In this document: in pieces, positions 51,101-62,464 of the stretch
How the letters are laid out: the number at the start of each line of letters is the position of its first letter
How positions within the stretch are numbered: the stretch's first letter is position 1
NCBI GenBank assembly: GCA_024114885.1
Contig: CP099426.1
Coordinates: forward strand, 2,310,564-2,374,563
Origin: Septoria linicola
Lineage: Eukaryota; Ascomycota; Dothideomycetes; Mycosphaerellales; Mycosphaerellaceae
DNA: 64,000 nucleotides
Reading direction: 5' to 3'
Position numbers and translations under genes: made by a program
The notes under the pieces: generated by a model
What the model saw: only the letters and a program-made list of their open reading frames with translations
Told to the model about the DNA's origin: nothing
Database searches by the model: none

Positions 51101-52043
51101 CGCCTACTATCTTATCGATAGGTATAGCGGCTATAGGCCTCCTTCTTCGAGTCGACGAATCGTAGCGATTATAAGGTCTTATATACTAGTAGTAATATTA
51201 TCGACGGTTACTAGCTTATAGCCTTTATAGACTACTATTTCTCTAGCCTTAAACTTAGAGTTTAGTCTTAGAGTAGACTTCTTTACTACTTCGTATAACT
51301 ACTAGACGTCTCTACCGCCTTCGTTATATACTTCTAATTTGAAGTCCTTATTACTATTAATCTAACGCTAGGCTATCTTTAAGAGCTTACTATAATCTAA
51401 GTCCTTATTATTAAGATCTAACCTAAGATAGGCCTAGAGCCTCTTACTAAAACGAAATAGAAGGCCTCGTATAAATAGAAGAGTACGAGAACGCTCGTCT
51501 ATATACGAAGCAGGCATAGTATTAGAGTAGAGTATAAACTACCTTAAGTATTCTAAGAGATTATTATCCTCGCTATAGTTAACCTTATAAAGGTTTTCTA
51601 TATAGTAGCGGTTTCTAAGTATATATATATTATCGTACTTTTAGTATTCCTTAATAATCGACTCTTTAAACTTAGCGTAGTCTCGGTCGTAGAAACTATT
51701 AAGGCGCTAGTATCGTCTACGTTAGATAACCGTGACCTAAGTAAGTAACTTCTTATAAAGCTATTTGTTATTATTAATAAGTAGAATAGAGTAGTTACTA
51801 TATAGCGCTTTAAAACGCTTAATATACTTAGTTACGTTCTCTCTATTAAAGAAGAGATTCTAGTCCGAGCTAGGTAGTAGCGGAACCTAAGCGATAATTA
51901 CCTTCTAGCTTTAGGTTACTTAGATAGTCTCTATAAGCAGCTAGAACTACGTTATAGATAGTCTACCTCTTAAGTTTAGTTCTTAAAAGGGATCGGTATT
52001 AAGGTTAAGGTTAGTACCTCCTTAGTCCTCCGCTTCTATAGAT
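45115..52043 (-). pseudogene. Gypsy D gag-pol relic
   Basis: Counterpart of B 26870-33790, read on the minus strand. The polymerase box again shows Asn-Asn (ATTATT at 47571-47576 on the plus strand). The protease keeps its catalytic Asp (S-L-I-D) in an 86-codon stop-free piece at 49568-49828, followed by V-G-G-K-V-T-F, the flap-like part. Integrase lies near 45400-46400. It is inactive because of numerous TAG/TAA codons and loss of the polymerase aspartates. Confidence 0.85.
49108..49134. other. Palindromic hairpin 2 of Gypsy D
   Basis: TAATTATCG and GGTAACTA arms around TTTAAAAA; counterpart of 29771-29795 in B. Confidence 0.65.
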
Positions 52044-52247
52044 ATGTCGTTGTCTAGTAGAGAGAATAAAGTAAAAGTAGGTAGTAGTTTTACTAGTAAT
52101 CTTCGAATTTACTTATTAAGCTAGTTAGATAAGCTACTCTCTAGTATTTCAGGCTAGCTAGTAGATACTAATTTACTTATAGAGCTCGTTCGAAGGTATT
52201 CTAAGAGTATATTATACTCTTCTTAATTAGGTTTTTAAATAAAATAT

Positions 52248-52272
52248 AGTTATCGTTTAAAACGATAACTAA
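52248..52272. other. Palindromic hairpin 1 of Gypsy D
   Basis: AGTTATCG and CGATAACT arms around TTTAAAA, fully paired; counterpart of 26630-26657 in B and 8887-8911 in A. Confidence 0.75.
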
Positions 52273-52984
52273 AAAACAAGGGTCTAAAATTTTCTTAGCT
52301 ATTAGAAGGTAAACGTTAAACTTTTTATTATAATACTAGGGCTATATTGATTATACCTAATAAGTAAGGCATATCGTGTCGTATAGTTCGACCGTTTATA
52401 GCTAGGCGCGTCCGTCTCGCTTATTTAGGTAATTCGCTATATAACTATAGTAGTATAATATTACGTTAGCCTATACTATATACCGAGTCTAGGGCCTTAG
52501 ACGTAATTAGTGTCCTTAGCTAAACGATTAGCGTCTTACGCCGTACTAGAGCTTATTCTAAGCGATCTATATACTAGAGGATACGAGATTGCCTAGACAG
52601 GTCCGGCCTATCCTATAGCCTCTATACTATCTAAACGAGAGCGTTTTCACGCTAAACTAGGGTCTAATCGAAGACTATTATAGGTATAGAGACCCCGAGT
52701 AAATCTCCGATATAGTAAGTTACCTTACTATCTATACGACAATTACTAAATAGATCTATACTAAGAGGTACTAGAGGTTTATAACTTTTCTAAGTTAGAG
52801 CGATATCTATATTCTAGGAGCTTCTATATTATTATAGCCCTTTAAGTCGCCTCTTACGTAGGCTTCTTTTAGGCCTCTTATTAATATTCATAGTATGTTA
52901 GTTCTCGCTTTAAGGCTACTATCTACCCTCTACGCTTCTAGTTCTAGTATAAGAGAGAAGAGATAGCCCTACCTTCGGCTCTAT

Positions 52985-53263
52985 TAATAGATAATAACTA
53001 CCCTAATACTAACCCTCTAGGTAGGTATAAGAGTAGTCGCTATAGAACAAGACCTGTTCGGAGAGTAATAGTCTTATAATACGTATATTAATTAGTAGTA
53101 ACGAGCTTAAACTAGTAGTCCTAGGACTAAGAGCCTATACTAGGACCGTAGGACATTAAATTAATTAAGTAGAGTAAATATTACTATCTTAGAAACGAGC
53201 TACTACCTTGCTTTTATACTAAAACTACTAAGTACGGTATGTAGGTAGGCCTTTGCCTTACTA
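52985..53263 (-). repeat. 5' LTR of Gypsy D
   Basis: 279 bp, reverse orientation, bordered on the right by the target-site copy GTAT (53264-53267). The primer-binding site lies just inside at about 52972-52983. Confidence 0.92.
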
Positions 53264-55190
53264 GTATATAAAGGTAATCTACTTTAGAGACTATTTTATA
53301 GCGAACTTAATTAGATAAAGTATCTCTCTACGATAGTAGCTCGAACTATTAAGACGAGTTAATTATAGCTAGACTTAAATATAGTATAACTATCTCGTAG
53401 TAGCGGCTATCGAAGGTAATATCGCTAAATTTAGCTAAAATAGTCGACTTAAGAAGCTTTTACTAGCTACTAGCGAAGCTAAGCTAGCTTATACTAACGA
53501 GTAAGACTTATACTAGGATATTAGGTATAGTTTTAAAGAGGCTATACTAGTGCCTTAATCGAGCTAGAGTTCTAATTATAAAGGCGAATACTTAATAATT
53601 ACCTATAGGAAGCTTAGAGAGATAGAGCTAGCTATCTAAGAACCTAGACTCTACGACGAGGTTATTTCTAATAAAGTAGACGACGAGCTTAGCGAAGAGA
53701 CGTACGTTATCTCGGCTACTATTAATATAGTAGTAGAGAGAGCTCGTAATAAAGAAGCTACGAGGTAGTAGAAGCTAGATAATTATATTAGCGTCTATAC
53801 TCTTTATAAGCGAGTTACTAATAAGATTAAACTAGTAAACGCGGATATTACTATAACTAATAGCTTAAACCCTAGCGGATTAAAGAACTAGCGACAGACT
53901 TATATTAAGAAGGAAGTAGCTATACTACCTAGTACTAGACCTTACGATAGTAAGTACCTAACTAAGAGGTTCTCGACGATCGAGCCTAGATTACGTCTTA
54001 CGCCTAAACGACTTATAAAGTTTAAAACCGGTATAGAGCTACTACTAAAGAAGCTAGATTTATTATACTATATACTAAGGAATAGAGAAGCTGCCTTTAT
54101 ATAGGACTTTACGTATTTAGGCTAAATTAATCCTAATATTACTCTACTATAGAAGATCTAGATAGTTCCTTACGAGCTATAGTAGTATCTAGGCTTTAAG
54201 CTAAACCTATCGCTATAGTATATAGTAGAAGATATACTAAGATAACGAATCTAAGCTAGAACTCTTAAGCTATACTATAGTACCTATCGAAACCTATACT
54301 TCCTTATTAGTAAGAAGATAGAGGTAGGTAAGTCTAAGAAGTATTAGTTAATTAACGTAGCTTAGAAGTTTAATTAAGTTACTATAAGAGATTCGAACTT
54401 ACTACTCGACGCTAAGGGTTTCTCTAAGGACTTTACTAGTTACGCGCTAGCCTCGTTAGTTAATATCTTCTCTAGATATAACTAAATCCTACTCGATAAA
54501 TTATATAGAGACCTTATAGGCTTTAACTTACTACTAGGCTTATTATAGTAGACTACGTTACTATAAGGAGCTACGAATTCTATTACCTAGTTCGTTCGTA
54601 TTATTAATTAAGTACTTATAGAGTATGTCTCGTATAAGGTATAGCCGTTCCTTAATAATATTAGTATTAAAGAGCCTAAGACGAAGTATAATAGTAAAGA
54701 GGTTAAACCTAGCCTCTACTACTACGTTATTAAACATATTATAGCTATAGACGACGTTCTCTATAATATAGAATAGGCTAATATAATAGTAGCTTTTAAT
54801 AAGCTATAGCTCTATTACGAATAACTAGTAATCGTTAGTTACCTTACTAGTATCGATAGTCGCTATCTAGACTTCGTAAGAGTAGCGAAGATTAAGAAAT
54901 AGCTAACGCTAGAGAATTAGAAGGAGGTTCGAATCTTCCTTAGCGTAGTTATATACTACTACGTCTAGGTTAAAGGTTTTACGATTATTCTTACTTCGCT
55001 ATTTAAGCTCTTATAGAAGGATACTAAGTTTTAATAGACTACTAAATACTAACTAGCTAAAGACGTCGTCTTAAAGGTACTAGTTTTAGCTCTAGCTCTA
55101 GTTACTCTTAACTATAGAGAAGGAGTAGGACTTATCGTCGTAGGCGTAGATTCGAGTAGTAAAGGTTAGAGATATACGCTTTTCTAATAT
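53264..55190 (+). mobile_element. Gypsy element A, right piece (reverse transcriptase and start of RNase H)
   Basis: After GTAT the sequence resumes the Gypsy A frame and parallels B 29935-31861. Reverse transcriptase spans about 54160-54970; its active-site codons are AAT AAT at 54654-54659, again Asn for Asp. The match stops abruptly within RNase H at about 55190. There the sequence changes to a copy of the gag-like relic, so the 3' third of element A, with its 3' LTR, is missing. Confidence 0.85.
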
Positions 55191-56009
55191 TCTAGAGGAT
55201 ATCTTTAGGTTTAGGCTTAGACATTCCTACGTACTTCTTATTAAGAAATATATATCTCTATACTCTACGTATATAGAGCTCTTAAATATACTCCTCTATT
55301 TGTCTCTATAACGTAGTATTATTATATAACTACGTCGCGTAGTCGGTAGCTTTTAGCGTCGTAATTAGGTCTAAGTATAATAAAGGGTCGATTACGCTCT
55401 AGAATAATATAGTAACGTCGTATACTAGATACTTTTTATTAAGAAATATATATCTCTATACTCTACGTATATAGAGCTCTTAAACGTACTCTTCTATTTG
55501 TCTCTACGACGTAGTACTATTATATAACTACGTCGCGTAGTCGGTAGCTTTTAGTATCGTAATCGAGTCTAAGTATAATAAAGAGTCTAGGTATAATAAA
55601 GAGCTCGGCTATAATAAATAGCCTAGCTATAATAAAGCGCTTAGCTATAATATAGAGGCCGGCTATAATAAAGAGTCTAGCTATAATAAAGGGCCTAGCT
55701 ATAATAAAGAGGCTCTAACTCGTAAGAGCCTTTATTTAGAAGACGACCTCTAGTAGATTAGGAGAAGTAGAATACTCGGCTAGCTAGTAATTAAAACTCC
55801 TACTAGCTAGTAGAGTATTCTATATTCTTCTTAGTACTATAAGTAGCTACTCTATATACTTTAATTAGCCTCTAATACTACCTATACGCCTCCTATAGTA
55901 ATAGTAAAATTCTCTTAAATCTAGCTATATCGCTATCTATATTTTCTTTTAGGAAGTTAAGGTCGTATCCTAACTACCGCCTTCGAGATATAATATTATT
56001 CTAATATAC
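55191..56009 (+). repeat. Second copy of the gag-like relic segment
   Basis: Matches 7001-7894 from TCTAGAGGATATCTTTAGG to CTAATATAC. The two copies differ in length mainly because the minisatellite is shorter here (55565-55715, about eight units). It also carries the small hairpin element. At its right end the sequence continues uninterrupted, whereas at 7894 Gypsy A is inserted. Confidence 0.85.
55766..55813. repeat. Small hairpin element, copy 2
   Basis: Same inverted repeat as 7656-7703 (GAATACTCGGCTAGCTAGTA, with TACTAGCTAGTAGAGTATTC downstream). It was inherited with the duplicated segment, so it does not count as an independent insertion. Confidence 0.7.
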
Positions 56010-59000
56010 CTCTAAAACGCGGTCGTCTATTATCTTCTAACATCGTAGCTAAAGTAGTATATATACGTCGAGAGCGCGACTAGAAACGATAGCGATAGTT
56101 ACGTTTATAGCGTACTATATAGAATAGTACTTTAGCCGTAACTACCTATTAGTAATAATAAGGTAATCTTATTATCTACTATCTTAATATAATCGTAGAG
56201 TAACTAACTCCTACTCTACTATCTCTTCGACTCTATATTCTAGATATTCTACTTTTCGACGATTCTAATAACGCGTAGCTTTTAGAAGGCGCCCTTTCTA
56301 TCGACGACTATAATAATCTCTACGATAGTAAAATATCTAATAAATATAGAGTAGATCTTTAGTCTAACTTACTAGAAGTACTAGACCTACCTATAGTAGA
56401 CTCTTCTCTAAGAGATATTAAAGAACTCTCGTATAGTCCGATTTCTATATCTAGTAGGGCTAGTAGTATACTACTAACTCGAGACTCTACTAATATATCT
56501 TCCTCTATAGACTCTCTATAGGTTCGAATAGCCAAGTTTAATAATACTATCGTAAGCTCTAGCGTCGTAAGCCCTAGCGACTAGTTACTAGAGAGTAGTA
56601 AAGCTATATATTATATCTATTCTATTAGTATACTAGATAGAGAGAATAAACTAGAAGACGAAAATATAAGAGACTATGTCGACGACTAGGACCGCGCTAA
56701 TAAATAGAATCGTACTAACGACTATAACTATACTAACGACTAGAATCGTACTAACGACTAGGACTACGCTAACGACTAGGACTACGCTAACGACTAGAAT
56801 CTCGCTAACGACTAGAACTAGCCTAATAGCCTAGGTCGCCTTAACGACTAAGATACGACCTACTAACTTAACGACAAAGCTAGAAACTACGATCGGTTAG
56901 GTAGCGATAATAGTAAGAGTAGCGAAGTTAATAACGATAGCGATAGTAGTAACGTATTATAAGACCTATATAAGTATATAGCTAAGAAGCTATATTAGTA
57001 GTTATAAGGCGGATTTTATAGATATATATTAGACGATTATAAAATAGAGCGCCTTTAACATTTAGAGAAAGTAGATAATATAGACTATTATTTACTATTA
57101 GAAGCCTTTAGAAGCGCTATATTCTCTTCTCTACTTAGAATACTAACGCGAATTATAGCTAACTACCTTCTACGTTATAACGCGCCTTAATAGAAGGAAA
57201 TGTTTTATAGTATATCCTTATAGCTAAATAGAATAAGACCTCCTCTAAAGTATATATATCTCTATAAAAAGTAGACCCTAGCTACTAAAGCTAATATCGT
57301 TTTCGATATCGATAGTTTCTTAGGATTTATATTATATCTTAGTTTCGTACGCTAGAGTATTCGCTACTAGCCTATACTACTTTCAAAGTAGAATATTAGT
57401 ATAGACCTTTATATCTATACCGATTATTATATCGAGGATTAAGAAGTAGAATAACTACGATCGTAGTTAAATCTACTCTAGAATATTCTCTACTTCTATC
57501 TTAGAAAGATTAAAGAAACGATAGAGATATTAGTTTTTATCCTCTTCCTATATATATCTACTACTACTAGGAAATTTATCTCGCTTACTAAGGAATAATA
57601 TACCTACTAGCTAGATAGGATCTTCTATCCTACTATCTATATATTCTATAATACTTATTATACTTAATATCTTCCTACTATATATTAATATATCTATATT
57701 AATAGTAAGGTATATTAGATCGAGGATCGCTTAGTTAGAAGAGTAGGATATAAAATATAGAGAGCGATTACCTATTATCTATATCTAGAATATCTTAGTA
57801 AGGTATAGAGTAAGATTCTTAAAATTATCGAGAAGGAAGCTAGACTTTGTAACTTCTAAGAGCCTTAACTATTCTTTTTAGCTAAAGGAATAAAATTATA
57901 ATTTAAGACAAGTCTTATATATCCTATATTACTCTATACGATAGAGAACTTTAGGACGTATCTAGAGTAGGTTCTCGATTTTAACGTTATCTAACGCGAA
58001 CGCCTATTTATTAATATTAGTAAAGAGATTTATACCTAATCCTACTAATTACTAGCCGATAACCGAGATCCTTACGACGAGTAAGTATATATCTATATAT
58101 AGAAACGATACTATCTTAAGAAGTATCTCGAGTAGATATATAATAGAGAGCTACCTTAGAGTAGATAGATATTCTATAAGTAGAATCTACTTTATAAGGC
58201 CTATAATCTTACGAGCCTTACTCTATAACGATCGAAACTCTTTAAAAATAGACTTATCTACTCTTAGTTCTATAGTTCTATAAAAGAGGTTACTAATTCT
58301 TCGAAACTATATCCTTTCTCTAACGACGGATTAGAGGAACTTATATTCGACCTAGTAATCCTTAAGGCTACTCGGAGCTAGGCTAAAGGCTACTACTAAG
58401 ATATATATATAATTAAATAGTTATACCTATATAGTAAGCGCCGAGCCTATATAGTACTTATAGACTCTTATAGAAAATTATTTAGACTATATAAGGAACA
58501 CTATATTAGTTAGTTAACGTATTATTCGTTATAAACCTAGCTTACCGAAGAAGACTATATAGAACTCGAGCTAATACTTAATAACTACCTATCGTATATA
58601 TAGCTAATCGAGACTAAAGAGTACTTATATTTCGTATAGTAGAACTTAAATAAGTTTACTACTAGGTTCGAGGTCGTCTATACTCGCTATAGAATAGGTA
58701 TTATTATATAAGAGTAAACTAAAATAATAGCTATATTCCTCTACTATCTTCGATTCGTAGTTAGAGAAATAGAACTCTACTACGAATCGGCTCTCTAGTA
58801 GAGCTACTATAAACGTATAATAGAGACTAGAGATATAAAGAAGTAGATCGGACTTAGCTTTAGTAATACTCTACGTAAGTATAGGTACGCTTAGATAGAG
58901 CCTCGGTTCGACTAGATAGAACTCTAATTTTATACTAATATTATAGACTATATTCTTTTTAGTAATAGCGTTCTTCGTTATTAATACCTTCGATATAGTA

Positions 59001-59720
59001 GCGAAGTTAACGCCTTCTTCGATCTTACGAGGCGTATAGATCTTACCTATTAATAGCTTAGCGAACACTCTAAATACTAGCGTATTCGTAGTTAAATTAT
59101 CCTTTAGCTAGTCTATCTAGTATTCGAGTAGTTCTATAAGGATATCCTCGAAGTAGTTAAATATAAGATTAAACCTAGAATATAATAAACTACTCTAGAG
59201 AGCGAGCTTAGCTAGTCTATAGAATACTTCGAGAAGATTATAAACGATAAAATCTATCTTATTATAGGAAACTGTAGCGACTTCAAGCTTATATAGTCTC
59301 TAGTTAGCTTCCTATTCGACTTTAATAATAGTATTCGTCGTAAGTATTAGGAAGTAAAGCTATATCGAGTTCTATATTAAAGGATATATACTAGTATATC
59401 GATACTCGATAATAGTACTACTCTTAGGTATAAGTTTTAGCGACGTTTAAAAGGCTACCTATTAGACTACTACTAGATCTTATCTTATCCTATATATAAG
59501 GTTTTAACTTAAACTATAAAGTAGAGTTAGCGAATATAGTATTTAGTCGTCTACTAAGAAATATAGAGTACGTTAATATAGATATAGGGCTAGAAGAACT
59601 AGTAACCTAGTTAGTCCTTATTACGCCTAGAGTTTATAGACTAGTTAAGAGAAGAATAGGAAGGATAGCTACGTCTATATAGGCTTCTAGATAGAGAAGA
59701 GTAAGTTAAAACTACTTGTC
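56010..59720 (+). pseudogene. Large unidentified subtelomeric protein relic
   Basis: A plus-strand frame is readable for most of this stretch, interrupted almost only by TAG/TAA that can be former Trp/Gln. It contains a Ser-rich region (about 56290-56640) and an Asn-Asp-Trp repeat array (56681-56855). A large Trp-, Tyr-, Arg- and Leu-rich region follows (about 56960-59600), in which many TAG codons suggest an unusually Trp-rich protein. No catalytic signature was recognised. It may form one gene with the gag-like sequence to its left, or be a separate subtelomeric gene. I recall no named family with confidence. Confidence 0.45.
56681..56855 (+). repeat. 18-bp tandem repeat encoding Asn-Asp-(Trp) units
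   Basis: About nine units of the type CTAACGACTAGRAYYRYG, in frame with the flanking relic. With TAG read as Trp, each unit is N-D-W-x-x-A/T. Confidence 0.85.
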
Positions 59721-60439
59721 GAGGAATACCTTACTAGCTAGTAATCGGAATATAGACTTACTAGACACTTAGTATATACTTCTAGAAGAACGTATCTTTA
59801 GAGAAAGATACTATTATAGGAATATACTACTAGAGGTATATATCTTTAGAGGAATATACTACTAGCTAGTAATTAAAGATAACTAGAGCTAGTAAACATT
59901 TTAATACCTTAGGTATTATAAGCTTATATAATAATACCTAAGATATCTCTACGTACGTACGAGAAGTAGAATTCTAGTTACTTCTAATAAGCTAAGCCTA
60001 ATCCAGCTATTACGATCGATAGTTAGGGCTTAATAAAAGCTTATTTCTAATATATAAATCTAGATATAAGATATATATTCCTCTACTACTACTGAATTTA
60101 GTAGTAATAAAGAGATTTCCTATCTTACCTATAGATTCCTTTACTTTCCTTTACTTACGCGTAATATCGCTAGCTTATTTATCGCGTATATATAGGTATA
60201 TATACTATAAACGTCGCTTTATTTACGCTAGCTTCTAATAATATTTAATAATCTATCTTCCTCTCTCTTCTTCTTCTTCTTCTTACCTCTAATATCTATC
60301 TCTATTTCTACTCCTCTCTCTATCGCGTTACTAGCTAGTAATTTATTTCTCTATTTATTCGCTAGCTATATCTATACCTCCTCTAAGTATATTACTATCT
60401 AGTAAGTTATTTCCTATTTACTTAGAAGCTACTTAAAGC
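59721..60439. other. Non-coding stretch between two subtelomeric relics
   Basis: No convincing frame. Two single arms of the small hairpin element (ACTAGCTAGTAA at about 59732 and 59862) lie at its left edge. A pyrimidine-rich tract with repeated CTT occurs at about 60255-60330. Confidence 0.5.
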
Positions 60440-60978
60440 GAGCTCTAAAGATATATATAATAGTACTTTATAAGAGATAAGTTTCTAAGTTAGAACCTAA
60501 TATCTTCTTAAATAAGAGAACTAAGGTTAGCGATACTATAGAGACTCTCGTAGTAGACCTACTCGACGCTCTATTACTATTCGCGACCTCGACTACGAAG
60601 AAGGTATAGACCCTATATAAAAAGTAAGAACCGAATACTAAGGTCTTACGTAAGAGACTAGCTACTACTTCGCTCGATAATGTCCTAAGCGTAATAGTTT
60701 TACGCGACGATTTAGCTAAGAGTAGAGTAGAGACGCGAGTAAACGACTTAACGAGTATCCTAGATTTAAATATTCGACCTACTCCTACTATACTAACCTA
60801 GAGTATATTTACGTATAGTATTAAAGCTATATAGATTACGTAGAAAGACGATAACTTAGCTAGATATATAGAGCTTAATAGCCTAGATTAGTTCCTATTA
60901 GTATAGCGTATAGTTTTTCCTACTCTAAGAGAATACTATAAGTATTTTATAGTAAGAGTTACTCCTATGTTCCTCGAT

Positions 60979-61074
60979 ATTACTTTAGTAGAACGTATTA
61001 CGTAGTAGAATAAACTACTAGCTAGTAGTCTATATTATCGTATTACTAGCTAGTAGTATATTCTACTAAAGTAA
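60979..61074. repeat. Small hairpin element, copy 3
   Basis: Left arm from TTACTTTAGTAGAA through CTACTAGCTAGTAG; right arm from ATTACTAGCTAGTAGTAT through TTCTACTAAAGTAA. Arms of about 34 bp pair well except for a 17-bp duplication in the left arm (AGTAGAACGTATTACGT). It lies within the helicase-like relic. Confidence 0.75.
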
Positions 61075-62405
61075 CTTATACTCTAATTCTAGTACTAATT
61101 TAACTATAGAATAATTTTAGATAGGAAGGCTTAGAGAGGCAAATACTAAGTATTCTCTCTCTAAATACCTATATCGATATTATTATAGAATCTAGAAAGA
61201 AGAGAGTCCTATTTAGGAAGGACCTAAAGACTACTAACTAGGACTATTTCGATAAGTTACTCCTCGATCCTCGCCTCTCTCTCTCTACTAGAGGTAGCTT
61301 CTTGTACTATATAGTTATTATCGCGCTCTATACTATATATCTTATAAAGTAGGCTATCGATACCTACTAAGTAGATAAAGAATTATAGATAGAGTTATAC
61401 CTACTTTCTATTTTCTATAGTATACCTATACTAGTAGAGGAGCTACTAGCTCTACTTATCTACTCTATAGACGAGTTCTCGTTATATAGCGAGGATATCT
61501 TTTAGGGCTTCTATATTATCTACCTGTTTATATAAAAGAAGAGCTATTAGATAGAAGACTAGAGCGCTAATACTAACTCGAAGATTAACTAGTCTAAGGC
61601 GATTACGCTAGTATACTATATTACCTCTAGTTCGATAGCTACTAACTCTATCGAGTAAGCTCGTCGATAAGCTAAAGGTCTTATAATACTAGTAGATATA
61701 GTATTTATAGAGATTAACGAAATCGTCGAGGATTTTATACGTACTAAAGAGTAGAACGATATAGGTACTACTATTACGGTATTCGATAGTATTAAGGTCG
61801 ACGCTTCTACGATCGCTCTAGACCTAGATAACCTAAGCGACGAAGCTCGAATCTGTATTATAGATATATTAAGTAAGGACGTCGAGTACTTATATAACGA
61901 TATTAAGTATATAGATTAGCTTAGCTTTAAAACTATTCTCCTAATATCTTTAGTTAATAAGTAGCGACTCTTCTAAGAGATATATATAGAATACTTAGAC
62001 TCTACTATATAAGTAGTCGACGGCTCTAATACCGCTATCGATACCTAAATATTCGCTACCTTATACGCGACTATAAATACCTACTTAGCGATACTACTAA
62101 TATAAGACGAGTCCGTCGCTATACTTAGGCTAAAGGTTATACTCTTAGAATCTAGAAATATAGACTCTATTACTAGCGAAAACTTCTAGGTCGAACTAGA
62201 TAGGCTCCTACTTAAGCTCTAGTAACTCGCTAGTATCGTCTAGCTAATAAAAATACTCTAATCGGAGATACGCTATACTATCCTTAGAGATAATATTAGT
62301 CTTAGTAAGACTATCTAGGTACTATATATAGTTATCTATATAGCTAGAGAAATTAAATAACGACGATAGTAGTAGAAAAGTAAGTCGGTTTATTAAAGAG
62401 TTATA

Positions 62406-62464
62406 TAGAACGATCTACTAGCTAGTAGTTAAGACGTCTACCTACTAGCTAGTAAATTATTCTA
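62406..62464. repeat. Small hairpin element, copy 4
   Basis: Arms TATAGAACGATCTACTAGCT... and its counterpart ending ATTATTCTATA, about 25 bp each, both with the CTACTAGCTAGTA core, around a loop TTAAGACGTCTAC. It lies within the helicase-like relic. Confidence 0.75.

Larger units (their letters stand above)
40005..53263 (-). mobile_element. Gypsy element D, full length 13.3 kb, minus orientation
   Basis: Mirror-image copy of B over its whole length: LTRs at 52985-53263 (5') and 40005-40283 (3'), each 279 bp, with a 4-bp duplication GTAT at 40001-40004 and 53264-53267. It is inserted in Gypsy A. With B it forms inverted repeats of 13.2 kb separated by about 1.1 kb. Differences from B are overwhelmingly C/T and G/A transitions. 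Confidence 0.92.

Noticed and set aside
58871..59068. 65-codon minus-strand open frame
   Set aside because: It is antisense to the large plus-strand relic, which reads coherently through the same stretch.
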